64,000 nucleotides of DNA from Anaeramoeba flamelloides (taxonomy: Eukaryota > Metamonada > Anaeramoebidae). Position numbers and translations under genes: made by a program. Shown here in pieces: positions 24,088 through 34,797 of this stretch (the first letter of the stretch is position 1; every line of letters begins with the position of its first letter). The stretch is from the NCBI GenBank assembly GCA_027625915.1, contig JANTQA010000047.1, positions 18,166,001 to 18,230,000 of the forward strand, written 5' to 3'. The notes under the pieces are model-generated. The model was not told the origin of the DNA. It saw nothing but the letters and a program-made list of their open reading frames with translations, and searched no databases.

Positions 24088-24580
24088 GTGATGAAAAAAT
24101 ACTAACATGAAAATAATCCCTGGCAAGATTTTTAATTGTGAATATTAGTAAAATTGACGTTTAATTTCTTTTATTTAAAATCAAATCATTTCCGTAAGAA
24201 TCAAACTTTTTAAATTATGACCCACCCACTTATTAGAATAATGATTAATGGAATTATACGTGTCCAAAACAAATCCAATAAATCAAAAAACAAGAATAAA
24301 AATTATCATTTTCCAAAACTCTAATAAACATCTAGAAAACCCTATGGTTTTTCAAAAAAAAATTTATTTAAGGTAATCAAATAATTATACAAGTATTCTA
24401 TAGAGACGACCTACTTTAATAAACTTTCGGTAGGTTTATTACTCGTTTCATAAAAAATTTGGTGAATTATAAAAAAAGATTTGATTAAAAATATTTTCTA
24501 TTATACAACAATTTTCGTAATATTGGCAATTAAAAAGCTTGTCTGGGATTATTTACATGACCGTTTTTTTTTTCCCCACG
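24088..24580. mobile_element. MITE-like element, family D copy 2 (uninterrupted)
   Basis: The left end GTGATGAAAAAATAC leads to AATCCCTGGCAAG then ATTTTTAATTGTGAATATTA. The right end is the diverged reverse complement (GCTTGTCTGGGATTATTTAC). Internal sequence (CACCCACTTATTAGAATAATG, GGTAGGTTTATTACTC) is the reverse complement of 8.79-9.05 kb. It contains the unoccupied LINE target AAGAATCAAACTTTTT, so it documents the pre-insertion state of copy 1. Confidence 0.85.
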
Positions 24581-24599
24581 TGATAGTAATAATTTGATA

Positions 24600-25140
24600 A
24601 AGATTAAATCGAGGAATATGTACAATAACAGTTTTTAAAAAAACTCCTTTTTGTAAGGTGTTTTTCTTGGATTGATCCCTTATTAAAAAATTATTTCAGT
24701 ATAATTTGATTAGTTTTTGAGATCTCCGAAAAATCCTCTTGAAATTTTGATAATAAAGGAGATTTAATTTTTTTTTGTTGGTTTGGTTGAAAATAGTCTA
24801 CTGATAAATTCATATAAATTGCATCAAAGTTTTAGTTCGATTTCCATTTTTGTAATCAATTAATTCAACAAATAAAACAACTCAAGAGAATGAAACTTTT
24901 GAAACATAACCAATTTTATAATGATTCTTCTCTTTTAATGAATAGAGCGCTTTAATCAAAGCCTGTGTAAAAAAATAGGTAAAACAGAAAACAAATTAAA
25001 AATTTTATGATATTTCCATGAATTTATCAGAAATGAGCGATAATTATTTGGAGTTGATGGATTTCTTATTTTAATTGATTTTACTTTTTGTATATAGTTC
25101 TATTGGGTTTCCCAATCAAAATTTTATTGGACTTTTTTTA
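24600..25140. mobile_element. MITE-like element, family G copy 2, carrying a family K insertion
   Basis: It shares TGATTGATC, GAGATCTCCGAAAAATC, GTTGGTTTGGTTGAAAATA and TTTTAATTGATTTTACTTTT with 7566-7975, in the same order. The left end is not clear, perhaps lost next to the family D element. The interruption at 24801-25030 is a family K element. Confidence 0.65.
24801..25030. mobile_element. MITE-like element, family K copy 3 (inverted), nested in family G
   Basis: Ends CTGATAAATT and AATTTATCAG. Read in reverse complement it matches the 11.2-kb and 33.1-kb copies (AAATGGAAATCGAACTAAAA, GAATTTATCAGTAGA). Confidence 0.8.
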
Positions 25141-25191
25141 TGGTTGAACAGTTTTTTGAAAAAAATTACTTTAATTTCGCTTGTTTCTGTG

Positions 25192-25741
25192 AAGGATTAC
25201 GATCCCTGAAATTTGGAAAAAAAGATTATCTAGTGTCGGGTGTAGTGAGTTGTCGATTTTGTTTTTAGCTGATCGATCTTGTTCTTGGTATGGATTTTAA
25301 TAGTGGTTAAAAATGGACAATTTATTTTTTTTTTTCCGAAATCCGATTTGAAGAGTGTAAAATTAATAGCTTGATAGGTGTTCAAGAATAACTCAAGATT
25401 TTTGGGTTTTTGAAGAGAATCTTGATTTACTTTTTTGTCAATTAACCTAAATGAAAAAATAAAATTTTTAAAAAGCTCCCAATAAAACCAAACTTAATTA
25501 AAAATTAAAATCAAAAACCTACAAACCACATTTTTTTATAACTTAAGTTCTAGCCAATAAATCTTAAACTCTTGAATTCATATTTTCCAAAAAAAAAAAA
25601 AATAGTGTGAAAAATTGCCATTTTGAACCACTATTAAAATCCATACCAAGAACAAGATCGATTAGCTAAGAACCAAATCGACAACTCATTAAACCGGACA
25701 CAAGATAATCTTTTTTCAGATTTCAGGGATTGGAAACCTTA
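25192..25741. mobile_element. Fold-back MITE, family F copy 3
   Basis: Ends AAGGATTACGATCCCTGAAA and the reverse complement of TTTCAGGGATTGGAAACCTT. Arms of about 190 bp share TTTTAGCTGATCGATCTTGT and CCATACCAAGAACAAGATCG with mismatches. Related to 13045-13602 throughout but diverged. Confidence 0.85.
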
Positions 25742-26495
25742 ATTTCTCCTTAATCTCAAAAAAAAAAAAAGTGACACACACTTTTAACCACTTTCATTTG
25801 TGTTACTCTCATCACGAAAAAATTACTGACTTTAATTTCTTTTGGTTGTTGATTAAAAGTGATTTAATAAAAGTGTTAAGGGACTCATCTAGATGAAATT
25901 TTTTTACCAAAATTTAATAGTGATTGAGAAAAAAATTTGCCAATTTCTGAGATTTGAAAAATCCTATTTATTTCCAATATTAAACATATTTCTAGATAAG
26001 GAATGTTTATTGAGAAATTGGTCAAAAAAAAAATAATAGAAACTAGTCCCTTAAAAATTCAATCACAAACTTCAAAAACGATTGTCTGAAACACTCTGAT
26101 AGTCGGTACAGAAAATTACTTTCTTGGTTTGATAAGAACAGAAAAAAAAGAAGGCAGTTTTTAATTTAAACTTTGGTTTTGTTGGGAATATGGGTTGTTT
26201 TGGAAACTGTTATTTATTTGGAGATGAGAAATATAATTTTTTTTTAGAAAAAGAAGAAAAGAAGAAAAAAAATGAGGAAAAGTCCCAACCGTATATTAAC
26301 TTTTGATTCCTATTTTTCACAAATAAAAGACACTTTTGAATTAATTTTTTCCAAATAAAAATTTATTATTACTAACCGTTAGCCTTTAATTTCAAAATTT
26401 TGATTTTCAACTTCTTCCACTGTAGAGAGAATACCAAAGCTTGAAAAAATTTGTAAGAAAAAAACATCATTTTTTTTTCCAATCCACTATTTTCG
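25742..26495. other. Upstream flank of the BTB-like gene
   Basis: AT-rich, no element recognised. The last 60 bases before the ATG are a poly-A/poly-T leader-like stretch. Confidence 0.45.
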
Positions 26496-27611
26496 ATGAC
26501 ATTTTATCAAGTAACAACTTTTTCAATTTTTTGTCCATGGGAAGGTGACGAAGGCCACTCAACCCAAAACCTCTCTTACCACAGAACCTTTGAGTCCGCA
26601 GAGTTCTTTGCTGTGAAGAAATTTTATGAGGATTGGAAAGAAACATTGGATCAATATATGGAGGCCAAAATGTGGGACTATTTTTTAGTTGGCGATCTTG
26701 CAAGGCAACTGAACGAATGGGAAACAAACAACATTGAAGACTATGCATTCAAGCCTATTATTATCAAATACGAACCAAATTCTGAATCTGAATTCCCTGT
26801 GATCACTACTTGTGCCTTTGATGAGTTTGCTTTTGTTTACAAACTGTATGATTATATCTGGTACAAGACCTATGGGTTACCAAATTTAGTCGAAGATTTA
26901 AAAAAGTTACAAACCGACGAATCTTCGACAGACTGCACGATCTGTGGTGTCAAATGTCATTCAGCCTTAGTAAAGGCAAGGACAGAGCAACCAACAGTTG
27001 AAGAATTAGAAAAGAAACTTGAAGAGTTTAAAGAACAAACAGACTTGCTCAAGATTTTTTTTAATTGGGTTTATCAAAATAGTGATCCAATCGCTTCATG
27101 CAGCAAAGAAGAAGACAAAAACACAATGAAGCAACTTTTAACGAAATTGGGCCTGGACTTAACAAAAAATAAATGCTTTGTGAAAGATTTACAAACAATG
27201 TCGCTTGACAAGGACACCCAAGATTTTGACATCCTTTGCTCTGATGATGAAAGCGTAAAGTTCCACCACTATTTCTTGAAGACACGCTTAAAGTCTTTCG
27301 CTTCAGTGTTCCAAAACGTTGAGACGATCCCAGAAAATTTGAAAGATAAACACAACTCCATCTTTTGGAACCAATTCAAAGACTACCTATACACAGGTAA
27401 TATGCAATGGTCAAAAATATATATGAAAGAAGATTTATTAAAGGACTTTTCAACCCTTGAGAAAGACTTTGAAATATCTAACATTGGTTTCAAGAACTAT
27501 TTTGCCGTGTTTGGAGAAAAATATATGAAAGATTACGAAAGCCACAAGTCTCGCAATTTAAACAATTCGTACGACCCTAAAAAGGCAATAGAAACAAAAT
27601 TTTTCCTATAA
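26496..27611 (+). CDS. BTB/POZ-like domain protein, otherwise unrecognised
   Basis: A single exon of 371 residues. Codon use and composition stand out clearly from the desert around it. Residues ~246-320 resemble a BTB core: DFDILCSDDESVKFHHYFLK, then RLKSFASVFQ, with a helix pair ending KDYLYTGNM that fits the usual F.xYLYTG ending of BTB domains. BTB domains mediate dimerisation and often link to cullin-3 ligases. Upstream lie an N-terminal region rich in Trp/Tyr, an unusual CTICGVKCH cluster (Cys/His, residues ~148-155) that might bind metal, and a short charged helix (residues ~170-190). There is no membrane segment. The N-terminal half has no family that I recognise, and the BTB call rests on pattern alone. 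No introns are evident. Confidence 0.75.
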   Translation: MTFYQVTTFSIFCPWEGDEGHSTQNLSYHRTFESAEFFAVKKFYEDWKETLDQYMEAKMWDYFLVGDLARQLNEWETNNIEDYAFKPIIIKYEPNSESEFPVITTCAFDEFAFVYKLYDYIWYKTYGLPNLVEDLKKLQTDESSTDCTICGVKCHSALVKARTEQPTVEELEKKLEEFKEQTDLLKIFFNWVYQNSDPIASCSKEEDKNTMKQLLTKLGLDLTKNKCFVKDLQTMSLDKDTQDFDILCSDDESVKFHHYFLKTRLKSFASVFQNVETIPENLKDKHNSIFWNQFKDYLYTGNMQWSKIYMKEDLLKDFSTLEKDFEISNIGFKNYFAVFGEKYMKDYESHKSRNLNNSYDPKKAIETKFFL

Positions 27612-27945
27612 TTCATATTTTAATTATATATTGTTTTTTTTTTTTACTCTTTCTTTTTATTTTTAGGTTATTTAGTGATTATACATTCATTATTTATTCT
27701 TTTGTTGTCAACAAAATGAAAAATGACCCATAATTGTTTTTCCCTTTTTGATAACAAACTCATCAATAAACTTTTTGATCTTATTTTATCACATTTTTCC
27801 AAAAATTTTGAGATCTTAACCAAATTATTTTTTTAGATATAGTTTTTTTTGAGTAAAAAAAAATATCTTTCTATCAATTAATGAAGATCATCATTAAGAT
27901 TCAAAAAGGTCACAAAAATAAATATTTCTCCTAATGACAATAAGG
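27612..27945. other. 3' flank of the BTB-like gene
   Basis: AT-rich; no feature seen. Confidence 0.5.
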
Positions 27946-29140
27946 CCCTGAGCACCCCAAAATTGCCTAAAATACTTGATTAAATAATTTATTCATTACA
28001 AAAGTTATTTTGATATCACATAGAAAATTTGTTTTATCTACTGATTACCATTCAATAACAATATCTATATTTGATTCTAAATAATTAAAAAATAAAAAAA
28101 AATAAAAATTAAATTTGAAATAAAAATAATATTTTTTTTCATTGTAAAATTTGTAAATTTTTTCAACAAGATTTTTTTTCAATTTTAAATGATTTGGACC
28201 AATAGTTCGAGTCAGATAAATAATTGATTTTTTTTTTTTTTTTACTATTTTTTACCATATTTTACTTTTTTAAAATCTAGACATAAAAATAAAAAATATT
28301 ATTGAATAAGAGAGAATATATCAAAAATTCTTTTCCAAGATCTGGATTAATTTAGATTGAAAATTCCAAATTTAAAATATAGTATTCAAATTTTTACTCA
28401 TATTAAAATTCAAAAAAATAAAAAATTGGGTTCGAAGATTATTTTATTTTCTTTGAATAATATTTAAGAGTTATTTTTTATTTTTTTTTTAAATTTAGTA
28501 TTGATTATTCTGTCTATTAAAAAAGTTTTTTTTTGTATAATTCCAATTTTATAAATGAAATTATTTACAATTTTTTTTTTTAATTTTTTTGATTTTAAAG
28601 TATTATCTATTACTTAAATAAAAGTTTTAGAAAATAAATCATATTAAAAATTTAATTTTGGCCTAAAGAAATGAATTTCATTTTTCTCTTGATTTTAATA
28701 TTTATTGAAATTTTTTCAATACTATATTTATTTAATTTTTTTTATCATACAATTAACAACATTGTTTGATTATTATTATTAAAAAAAGCAATGTGTTTAG
28801 TTTTGAATTATATTATTGTTATAAAATTTTTTATTAAAAAAATTAAAAAAAAAAATATAAATCTTTAAAAAAAAACGTAAAAACAAATAATTATTTTTTT
28901 TCCAATTAAAAAAAAAAAAATAATAACACAACCACTTTATCTTTGAAATAAACTATTTTTCAAAAATTTTGACTCACTTTATAATGTTAATGGGAAGTGT
29001 TTTGAGGGTTTATTCCAGTATTCTTTACAAAAATTATTTTCAAATTTTTGAATCAGAATCATTTTTTCTAATTTTGCAAATTTTAGTTTTGCTTTTTCAA
29101 ATTTTTGTTGTTCTTTTTAATTTGTTTTTCTTTTTCTTTT

Positions 29141-29182
<42 letters not shown>

Positions 29183-29676
29183 TCATCGAGAAAAAAAAAG
29201 AGATCTTCGAAAAGACAAATAATCACAAAGAAAATTTCGACTCTGTAATGTCTTTTAAAACGGATTTAATTATTCATAAAAAATCTTGTTGTTCAACTTT
29301 TTTTCAGTGAAAGTTCAGTAATAAAAAATTGGTAATGCTCATTTCAAAAATTGTGAATCACTTTTTTTTAGTTTTTGGTTTTATTTTTTGTAATTTTCAA
29401 TACATTCGGTTTTTATTTATTTAGAATGACTTAAAAGTGAATTACAAATCATATTTAGTTATTAATTGTTCTTGAATACCTAAGGATATATATATTTTTT
29501 CAATTTATTATTTCAGGTGAGTCACAATTTTTGAAAAAGAGTTTATTTTGGCTTTTTATTATTATCCAAATCTGGATTAAAGACAAACAAGTAAATAAAT
29601 ATAGTAGTACATAAATATCATTTTAAATCTTTTTTAAAAAAATGTATGAAATTTAGGCAAATCGGGGTGCTCAGGG
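27946..29676. mobile_element. 1.7-kb element bounded by CCCTGAGCACCCC inverted repeats
   Basis: The left end CCCTGAGCACCCC continues AAAATTGCCTAAA. The right end (29664-29676) is its reverse complement, with inner ATTTAGGCAAATC. TIR length is about 27 bp with a few mismatches. The interior is extremely AT-rich with long homopolymers (T run near 29146-29175) and no transposase. It may be a non-autonomous DNA element. Confidence 0.6.
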
Positions 29677-30069
29677 ATATAATATTTTAAACAATAAAAA
29701 TAAAACAAAGAAATGAAGTTGAGTAATCTAAAATTTATTTTGGGATATTTTTTAATCATTAATATTCTAATTTCATCACTTACTTAATCAAATCAATTAC
29801 TGTGTATGGGGTTAAATAAATGAAATTTTGATAGAATTTCATGAAATATTATCAAATGATCCACGATCTATTAATTAATAATTTTTTAATACTTTAAAGT
29901 TTTACTAATTTATTTATTTGTTTCCAAAAAATGAAAAAAAAAAAAATACGAATTTTGAAATTTTTATTTTTGGCAAATTGTTTAACTTATTTTCAAGAAT
30001 CGTTATAATAACAAAAATAATTTTTTAACAAAAAAATTGATTTTGAATTTTACGGATAAAAGTGGATCC
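29677..30069. other. AT-rich intergenic spacer
   Basis: No feature recognised. Confidence 0.45.
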
Positions 30070-30710
30070 ATCAAATATTCACGAAAATACACAATTTTGT
30101 TTTTTATAATCGAATTTTATCTTCCAACAAAAACACTTTTTGAACAATTTCTTAGAAACGATAGGACCAATATACATTTTAATGGCAAAATTATATATAT
30201 TTGTGAAATATTTTTTTTTCTGAAAATATATCATTCGGAAAATTCCAATATTTTAGTCTAGTATTTAAATAATTTTTTATGAAAGTAATTGGTATCTTAG
30301 ACACAAGTAAAAGTTATAACCATTGTTCGAAGATTATTAACAAATGAGAGAAAATGCCTTTGTAATGGTAATTTAAAATTGTCTCATATTGCCCATATTT
30401 CTGTAATCTAAAACATAACCCAAAAGAAAAAAAAAATGAAAAAAAAAATGTGAGTGTTTCTAATAGTGCAATACATAAATTTTACTGTTACAAAGGTAGC
30501 CAAGGCCAAATAATGTTTAATTTCCCATTCCAGATAAAGAAATTAGTTTAATCTGAGACAACACCCAATGCCAAATAAAAATCATCATAACACAATATAA
30601 TATATAAATGCCTTTTCAGAAGCATACATTTACCTTAAAATGTACTAAAATGTCCCTAATATACTCAAAGGGTACAAAAAAATACTTCAGAGGGTCTAAA
30701 GTAGAAAATT
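30070..30710. repeat. Dispersed repeat R1, copy 1
   Basis: Diverged relative of 39600-40235 in the same orientation. Shared landmarks in order include ACACTTT.TGAACAA.TTCT.AGAAA, GGTATCTTAGA, ATAATGTTTAATTTCCCATTCCA / CTTTATTTAACTTTCCATTCCA, and a final run with AGGG.GT.AAA. No terminal repeats found; type unknown. Confidence 0.6.
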
Positions 30711-31599
30711 CGAAAAAAAAACAATTGCAATGATATCTATAATGACAAAAACTCTATTTTTTACAAAATTCATATTTACACATGTGTTGCACAAAAACGC
30801 AATTTCTAAGCAAATTTTCTAAATTAAATTTTGAACTTTAAGATTTAATACTTCGTTTCTTAAACACTGCTAATATTTTTCAATATGTTGAATAAATCAT
30901 TTTTTTTTGTTAACAAAAAGAATTGTCTCAAAATAAAATAAAAAATAATTATTTTAATATTTGTTACAATAAAATATTTGTTTTTATGTAAAAGAGATGA
31001 AAATAGTAATAAACCCGGTAAAATATTTTATAAGGTAAGAAATAAAATGAATTTAAAGTCTTATTTTTCAAAAAAAAATGGAAAAAAAAACTTAAACTCT
31101 ATGAAAAAAATTTTTTTTTAAACTTTTCTTAGTCGATCAGAATTTTTTGCCACTTTACATCAACAAAATTTGTAAGTAGATAATATTCCAAACAAAATGT
31201 TTTACAATTGTTCCTTTTTCTGTTAGAGTACTAAGGCTTTAAAGTTTTTATATCTTTTTCTCCATTTTCATGAAATTTGTTGATTATTTTTATTATCAAT
31301 GATATATCCCAAAATTGATTATATCTTTATTTAGTAAAAAATTTAAAACGTGCCTTAGAGTGATCAAAAAAAAAAAAAAAATGTGTATCCAAGGCTTAAT
31401 CTGTGTTTCAAAATAAAATCTAGTCTACTTTTTTTTTTTCTTGTTATAATTAAAAAATCAATTATCTGTAATATAAACTAAATTCCAAAAATAGGGGCCC
31501 AAATTTCGAGATCTCGTTCTAGAATCATTGGATTTCAATATGATGTTGGGCAGTTGATTAATGATGTAATTTAAATAAAATTTTCTACTTCATAATTTA
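30711..31599. other. Intergenic spacer
   Basis: AT-rich; no gene or element recognised. Confidence 0.45.
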
Positions 31600-32560
31600 C
31601 TAACCAAACTTTTGACTAAAAAATTGGAAGAAAATAAAAAAAATTTTCAAACAATCAGATGTCAATTTGATTTTTTTTTGTTTGTTAGTTTCTTCAATCG
31701 ATTAGTTTCAGATGCCAATTTTTTCTTCACTGATTTACATTTAATATTTTTACATGATGAAAAATTTCAATTTAATTCTCAATCAAATTACTCTTACAAC
31801 TGAAAAAAAATTCGATAATATCCAGATGTTGTAAAATTTTGGATGATTTTTTTAGCCAAATTTTTGTACAAAAAATGAAATAGATTTTGTTCAACGTATA
31901 AAAATTTTTAAAGAAGACACCTTGTTAGTATTTAATCTTCTGATGATTATCCATCAACTTCTAGTTTATTGATGATTATTTACAGGGTTCCTCATATAAT
32001 TAGTTTTCCTGAGTATCATTTGAAAAACTGGGTCCTTATTTTTCGAAAGTAGTTTAGTATACATAAGTTCAAATCAATGTTGAAAATGAAATAATTGATA
32101 CTATTAGTAAATTTTAAATTAGGAATTGAAACTTGTTCAAAATTTTTCAGAATTTTCTCATTTTTTGTGAAATTTAATGTTTTTTTCATTATTAAAATTT
32201 TCCCAAAAATTTCTTAATTTTTTGAAGAATAATTCGATCTTTGAGATTTCTTTTTAGGATTTTTCATTTAAATAATAGAACTTTAAGATATCAGTACCAT
32301 ATTTACTTAGAGTTTATTTTCGGTTTCATTGATCATTAATGTATAGAAATTCTCCAACAAAGAAATATGCTTTTTATTTTGAAACATGGATTTAACTTTT
32401 CTTAATGGGTTATTTGAATAACATAATATTTTAAGAATTTCTTTTTAAAGACTACTTTTCGAGGTGAAAAGGGTAAAAGTGTGGATAAAAATGCTCAATT
32501 GGGAGATTTACTGAATCCCACTTCACATTTCCCAACTGGGAATTTCTTTTGAGGAAAAAA
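31600..32560 (+). other. Stretch with scattered coding-like scraps
   Basis: Short + strand frames look more protein-like than the desert. One at 31612-31803 includes FNRLVSDANFFFTDLHLIFL. Another near 32450-32550 reads TTFRGEKGKSVDKNAQLGDL then LNPTSHFPTGNF. They are not joined by clear splice sites. They may belong to the same decayed gene as 32914-33114, or be chance. Confidence 0.25.
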
Positions 32561-32913
32561 TAAGAAATTTTCAGAGTTAGGACAATTTACACAATTTTAA
32601 CCTTTTTTAGATAATATTTTATAATTTCCATTTCGGATTTATAAAAATAAAAAAATTCCTCTGATATTCTAAATATTTTTTAAAGTTGCTTTTACAAGTT
32701 TAAAAATTTTCAAATTTGAATTTGTACTTGATAATCCCTGAAAGTCAATTTTTTTCAAAATTTTTAATCAAAAATCTGTTAGATATTTTTCTTTTTGTGT
32801 TGATTTTAGCTTTGAAACTACACATTTGCAGAAAAGTGGTGTCTTAATATTTTATTCAAATTTCTTCAGAACTGAAATCCTTTTTGAGAAGTGAATGTAA
32901 AGTAACACAATAA

Positions 32914-33114
32914 TTAAACATCACCCTTCAGGGTGGGAACATAGCCCTTATTGCTCAAACTTTAAGAAACTACTACGATATTTAGTTATTGTTTGTTGTT
33001 GGTTACTTTGATCCTTCGAATGTGAATGATCTTCACTTTACCGAAAAAAGAAAAACATGGTTTGAACAATTCTACACAGGATATTATAAGAATGGTAATT
33101 ATTGGGTTCTATAG
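32914..33114 (+). pseudogene. Unidentified gene remnant with one internal stop
   Basis: One frame reads LNITLQGGNIALIAQTLRNY YDI, meets TAG at 32983-32985, then continues VVGYFDPSNVNDLHFTEKRK, TWFEQFYTGYYKNGNYWVL and ends at TAG 33112. Composition (W, G, D, P, H) and lack of homopolymer runs mark it as real coding ancestry, unlike every other frame within several kilobases. I do not recognise the family. It is probably a fossil of a host gene or of a transposon gene; a multi-exon live gene is less likely because no upstream exon is convincing. Confidence 0.45.
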
Positions 33115-33138
33115 CAATTTAGAAAGCTTCAATTGTAC

Positions 33139-33374
33139 TACTGATAAATTGTAATTTATGTTTGGAAATTTTTACTTGATTTTCCTTTTTAAAATTATTC
33201 TGATCAAGCTTTGAATAAAGCATTTAATGTGGTAAAGTGTTAAGAAACTCTGTAAAATTAGTTGTTTTTCAAAATTTTCTTTGTACTGGACTGTTTGATA
33301 AGAAACAGTTCAGAGATATATCAAAATGGAAATTGAACTAAAAATTTTTGGAAATTTTTTAGAATTTATCAGTA
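33139..33374. mobile_element. MITE-like element, family K copy 2
   Basis: Ends TACTGATAAATT and AATTTATCAGTA. Collinear with 11210-11448 over its full length with modest divergence (GTTAAGAAACTCTGTAAAAT, ACTGTTTGATAAGAAACAGT). It lies just downstream of the remnant at 32914-33114. Confidence 0.88.
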
Positions 33375-34497
33375 TTAATTACACAATAATGGGAATAAAA
33401 TTTTCATTCAGATATCCAAATTATCATTTCGAATAAAGCAACATTTCAAATTGTTCCTTCTGAAAAGTCTCTTGATTTTTTCGCTTCAGTTTTTAGCGAT
33501 GGGAACTTTGTTGATTTAATATAATTCTTGAGAGGTGTGTTTTTTTGTGAAAAGCTGAATGTAAATTTTAGTCTTTTTATTTTACAAGTAACAATCTTCT
33601 AAAAAAAGACTATGACTGAAAACAATAAGTACAATTGAGTTAAAACGGGTTGAAGAAGGAAGTGTGTTTGTGGTGGGTAAAAGAAAAAGAAGAAAAAAAT
33701 TGATCAAAAAAAAAGGAAATGTGAAAATTTTATCTATTACCTTAATTTTCTTTTATCCTTATTAACATTTTACCAATGGTCTATTATATTACAAGTTGTT
33801 GTAAAATAATGTTGATAGACTATGTTTGGTAAGACACAGTATATAATTTTTCTTCAGTTTTTAAAGAAAATTTTTGAAAAAAGATCAAACTACATGACCA
33901 AAAGCTACTAAAAAATCAACAAAACTTTTTATTTCATTTACCTTGTTATGAACACTTTGTCTTGATCGTGATTGACTCTTTTGGTTCATAGGAATGAAAC
34001 GTTGTAAATTTGTTGATTTTTCAAATTTCATATTAGGTGAAGAAATGTTAGGAAAGATAAGTATCACAATTTTTAAAAAGTAAATCAAAAGTTTGGTAAA
34101 TATTTTTTGGATGAAATGGTAATAAGAATCAAACTGTAAACCGATTCAAAATAATTCTTTTTGTTTCCAAATTTGATGGGATACCTTGATTAATCTGAAT
34201 ATTCTTTTGCAAAAATTTTACAAGAAAAAAGTTTGTTGAATGAGTCAGGAAAATTGAGAAGCAAAAAAGGTGAAAAATTGAATTACAAACACTAGTATTT
34301 GATTAAGATATCCAAAACAACAAATCAATTTTTGAAAATTTGCTTGAGTTTGATTTGTCACACGAAATTTTTTTTTTAACCAATAATTTAATCTGATCCC
34401 ATTATTTCAAAGACAATTCTTTTTCTTCTTAAATCTTCAAAGATAAAAGCTTTTTTTCATTTTTTTTTCATATTCTTCCTTTAAGGTTTGTATTTTT

Positions 34498-34536
<39 letters not shown>

Positions 34537-34797
34537 CTTTTCTTTTCTTTTCCTTTTCCTTTTTCTTTTTCTCCTTGGTTCTTTTTCGTTTTGGTAATAT
34601 TGTTTACTTTTTCTTTAATACTAAACCAAAAATTTATAATTTTTTTTTTTATTTGTTTGATTAACACCATGAATTATTTATTTTTCTAATTTTTCTTTTC
34701 TTTTTATTTCTTATTATTTTTTTCCCCTTTTTTTTTTTTCTAATTAAACAATAACAACATAAAAGGATTTTTCAATACTAATTAATTTTCACTTATC
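33375..34797. other. Upstream region of the alpha-actinin gene
   Basis: AT-rich; a long T tract at about 34500-34536 precedes C/T-rich sequence. Apart from the doubtful exon at 33942-34031, no feature is recognised. The lysine-rich open frame at 34437-34670 is the complement of the T tract. Confidence 0.45.
33942..34031 (-). CDS. Possible 30-codon first exon, gene unidentified
   Basis: Minus-strand ATG at 34029-34031 opens MKFEKSTNLQRFIPMNQKSQ and ends VHNK at a plausible donor (AAG/GTAAAT). The peptide is not low-complexity, but no following exon was found on the minus strand. It may be chance or part of a lost gene. Confidence 0.2.

Noticed and set aside
28969-29310. 113-residue phenylalanine-rich frame
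   Set aside because: Translation of a long T tract inside a repeat-bounded AT-rich element; no family likeness.
18464-32985. Possible stop-codon reassignment (TAA or TAG read as an amino acid)
   Set aside because: Only two doubtful scraps have internal TAA or TAG, while all clear genes use TAA as terminator and have no internal TAA or TAG in conserved regions.
34437-34670. Lysine-rich minus-strand frame upstream of alpha-actinin
   Set aside because: Complement of a T/C-rich tract; no splice or homology support.
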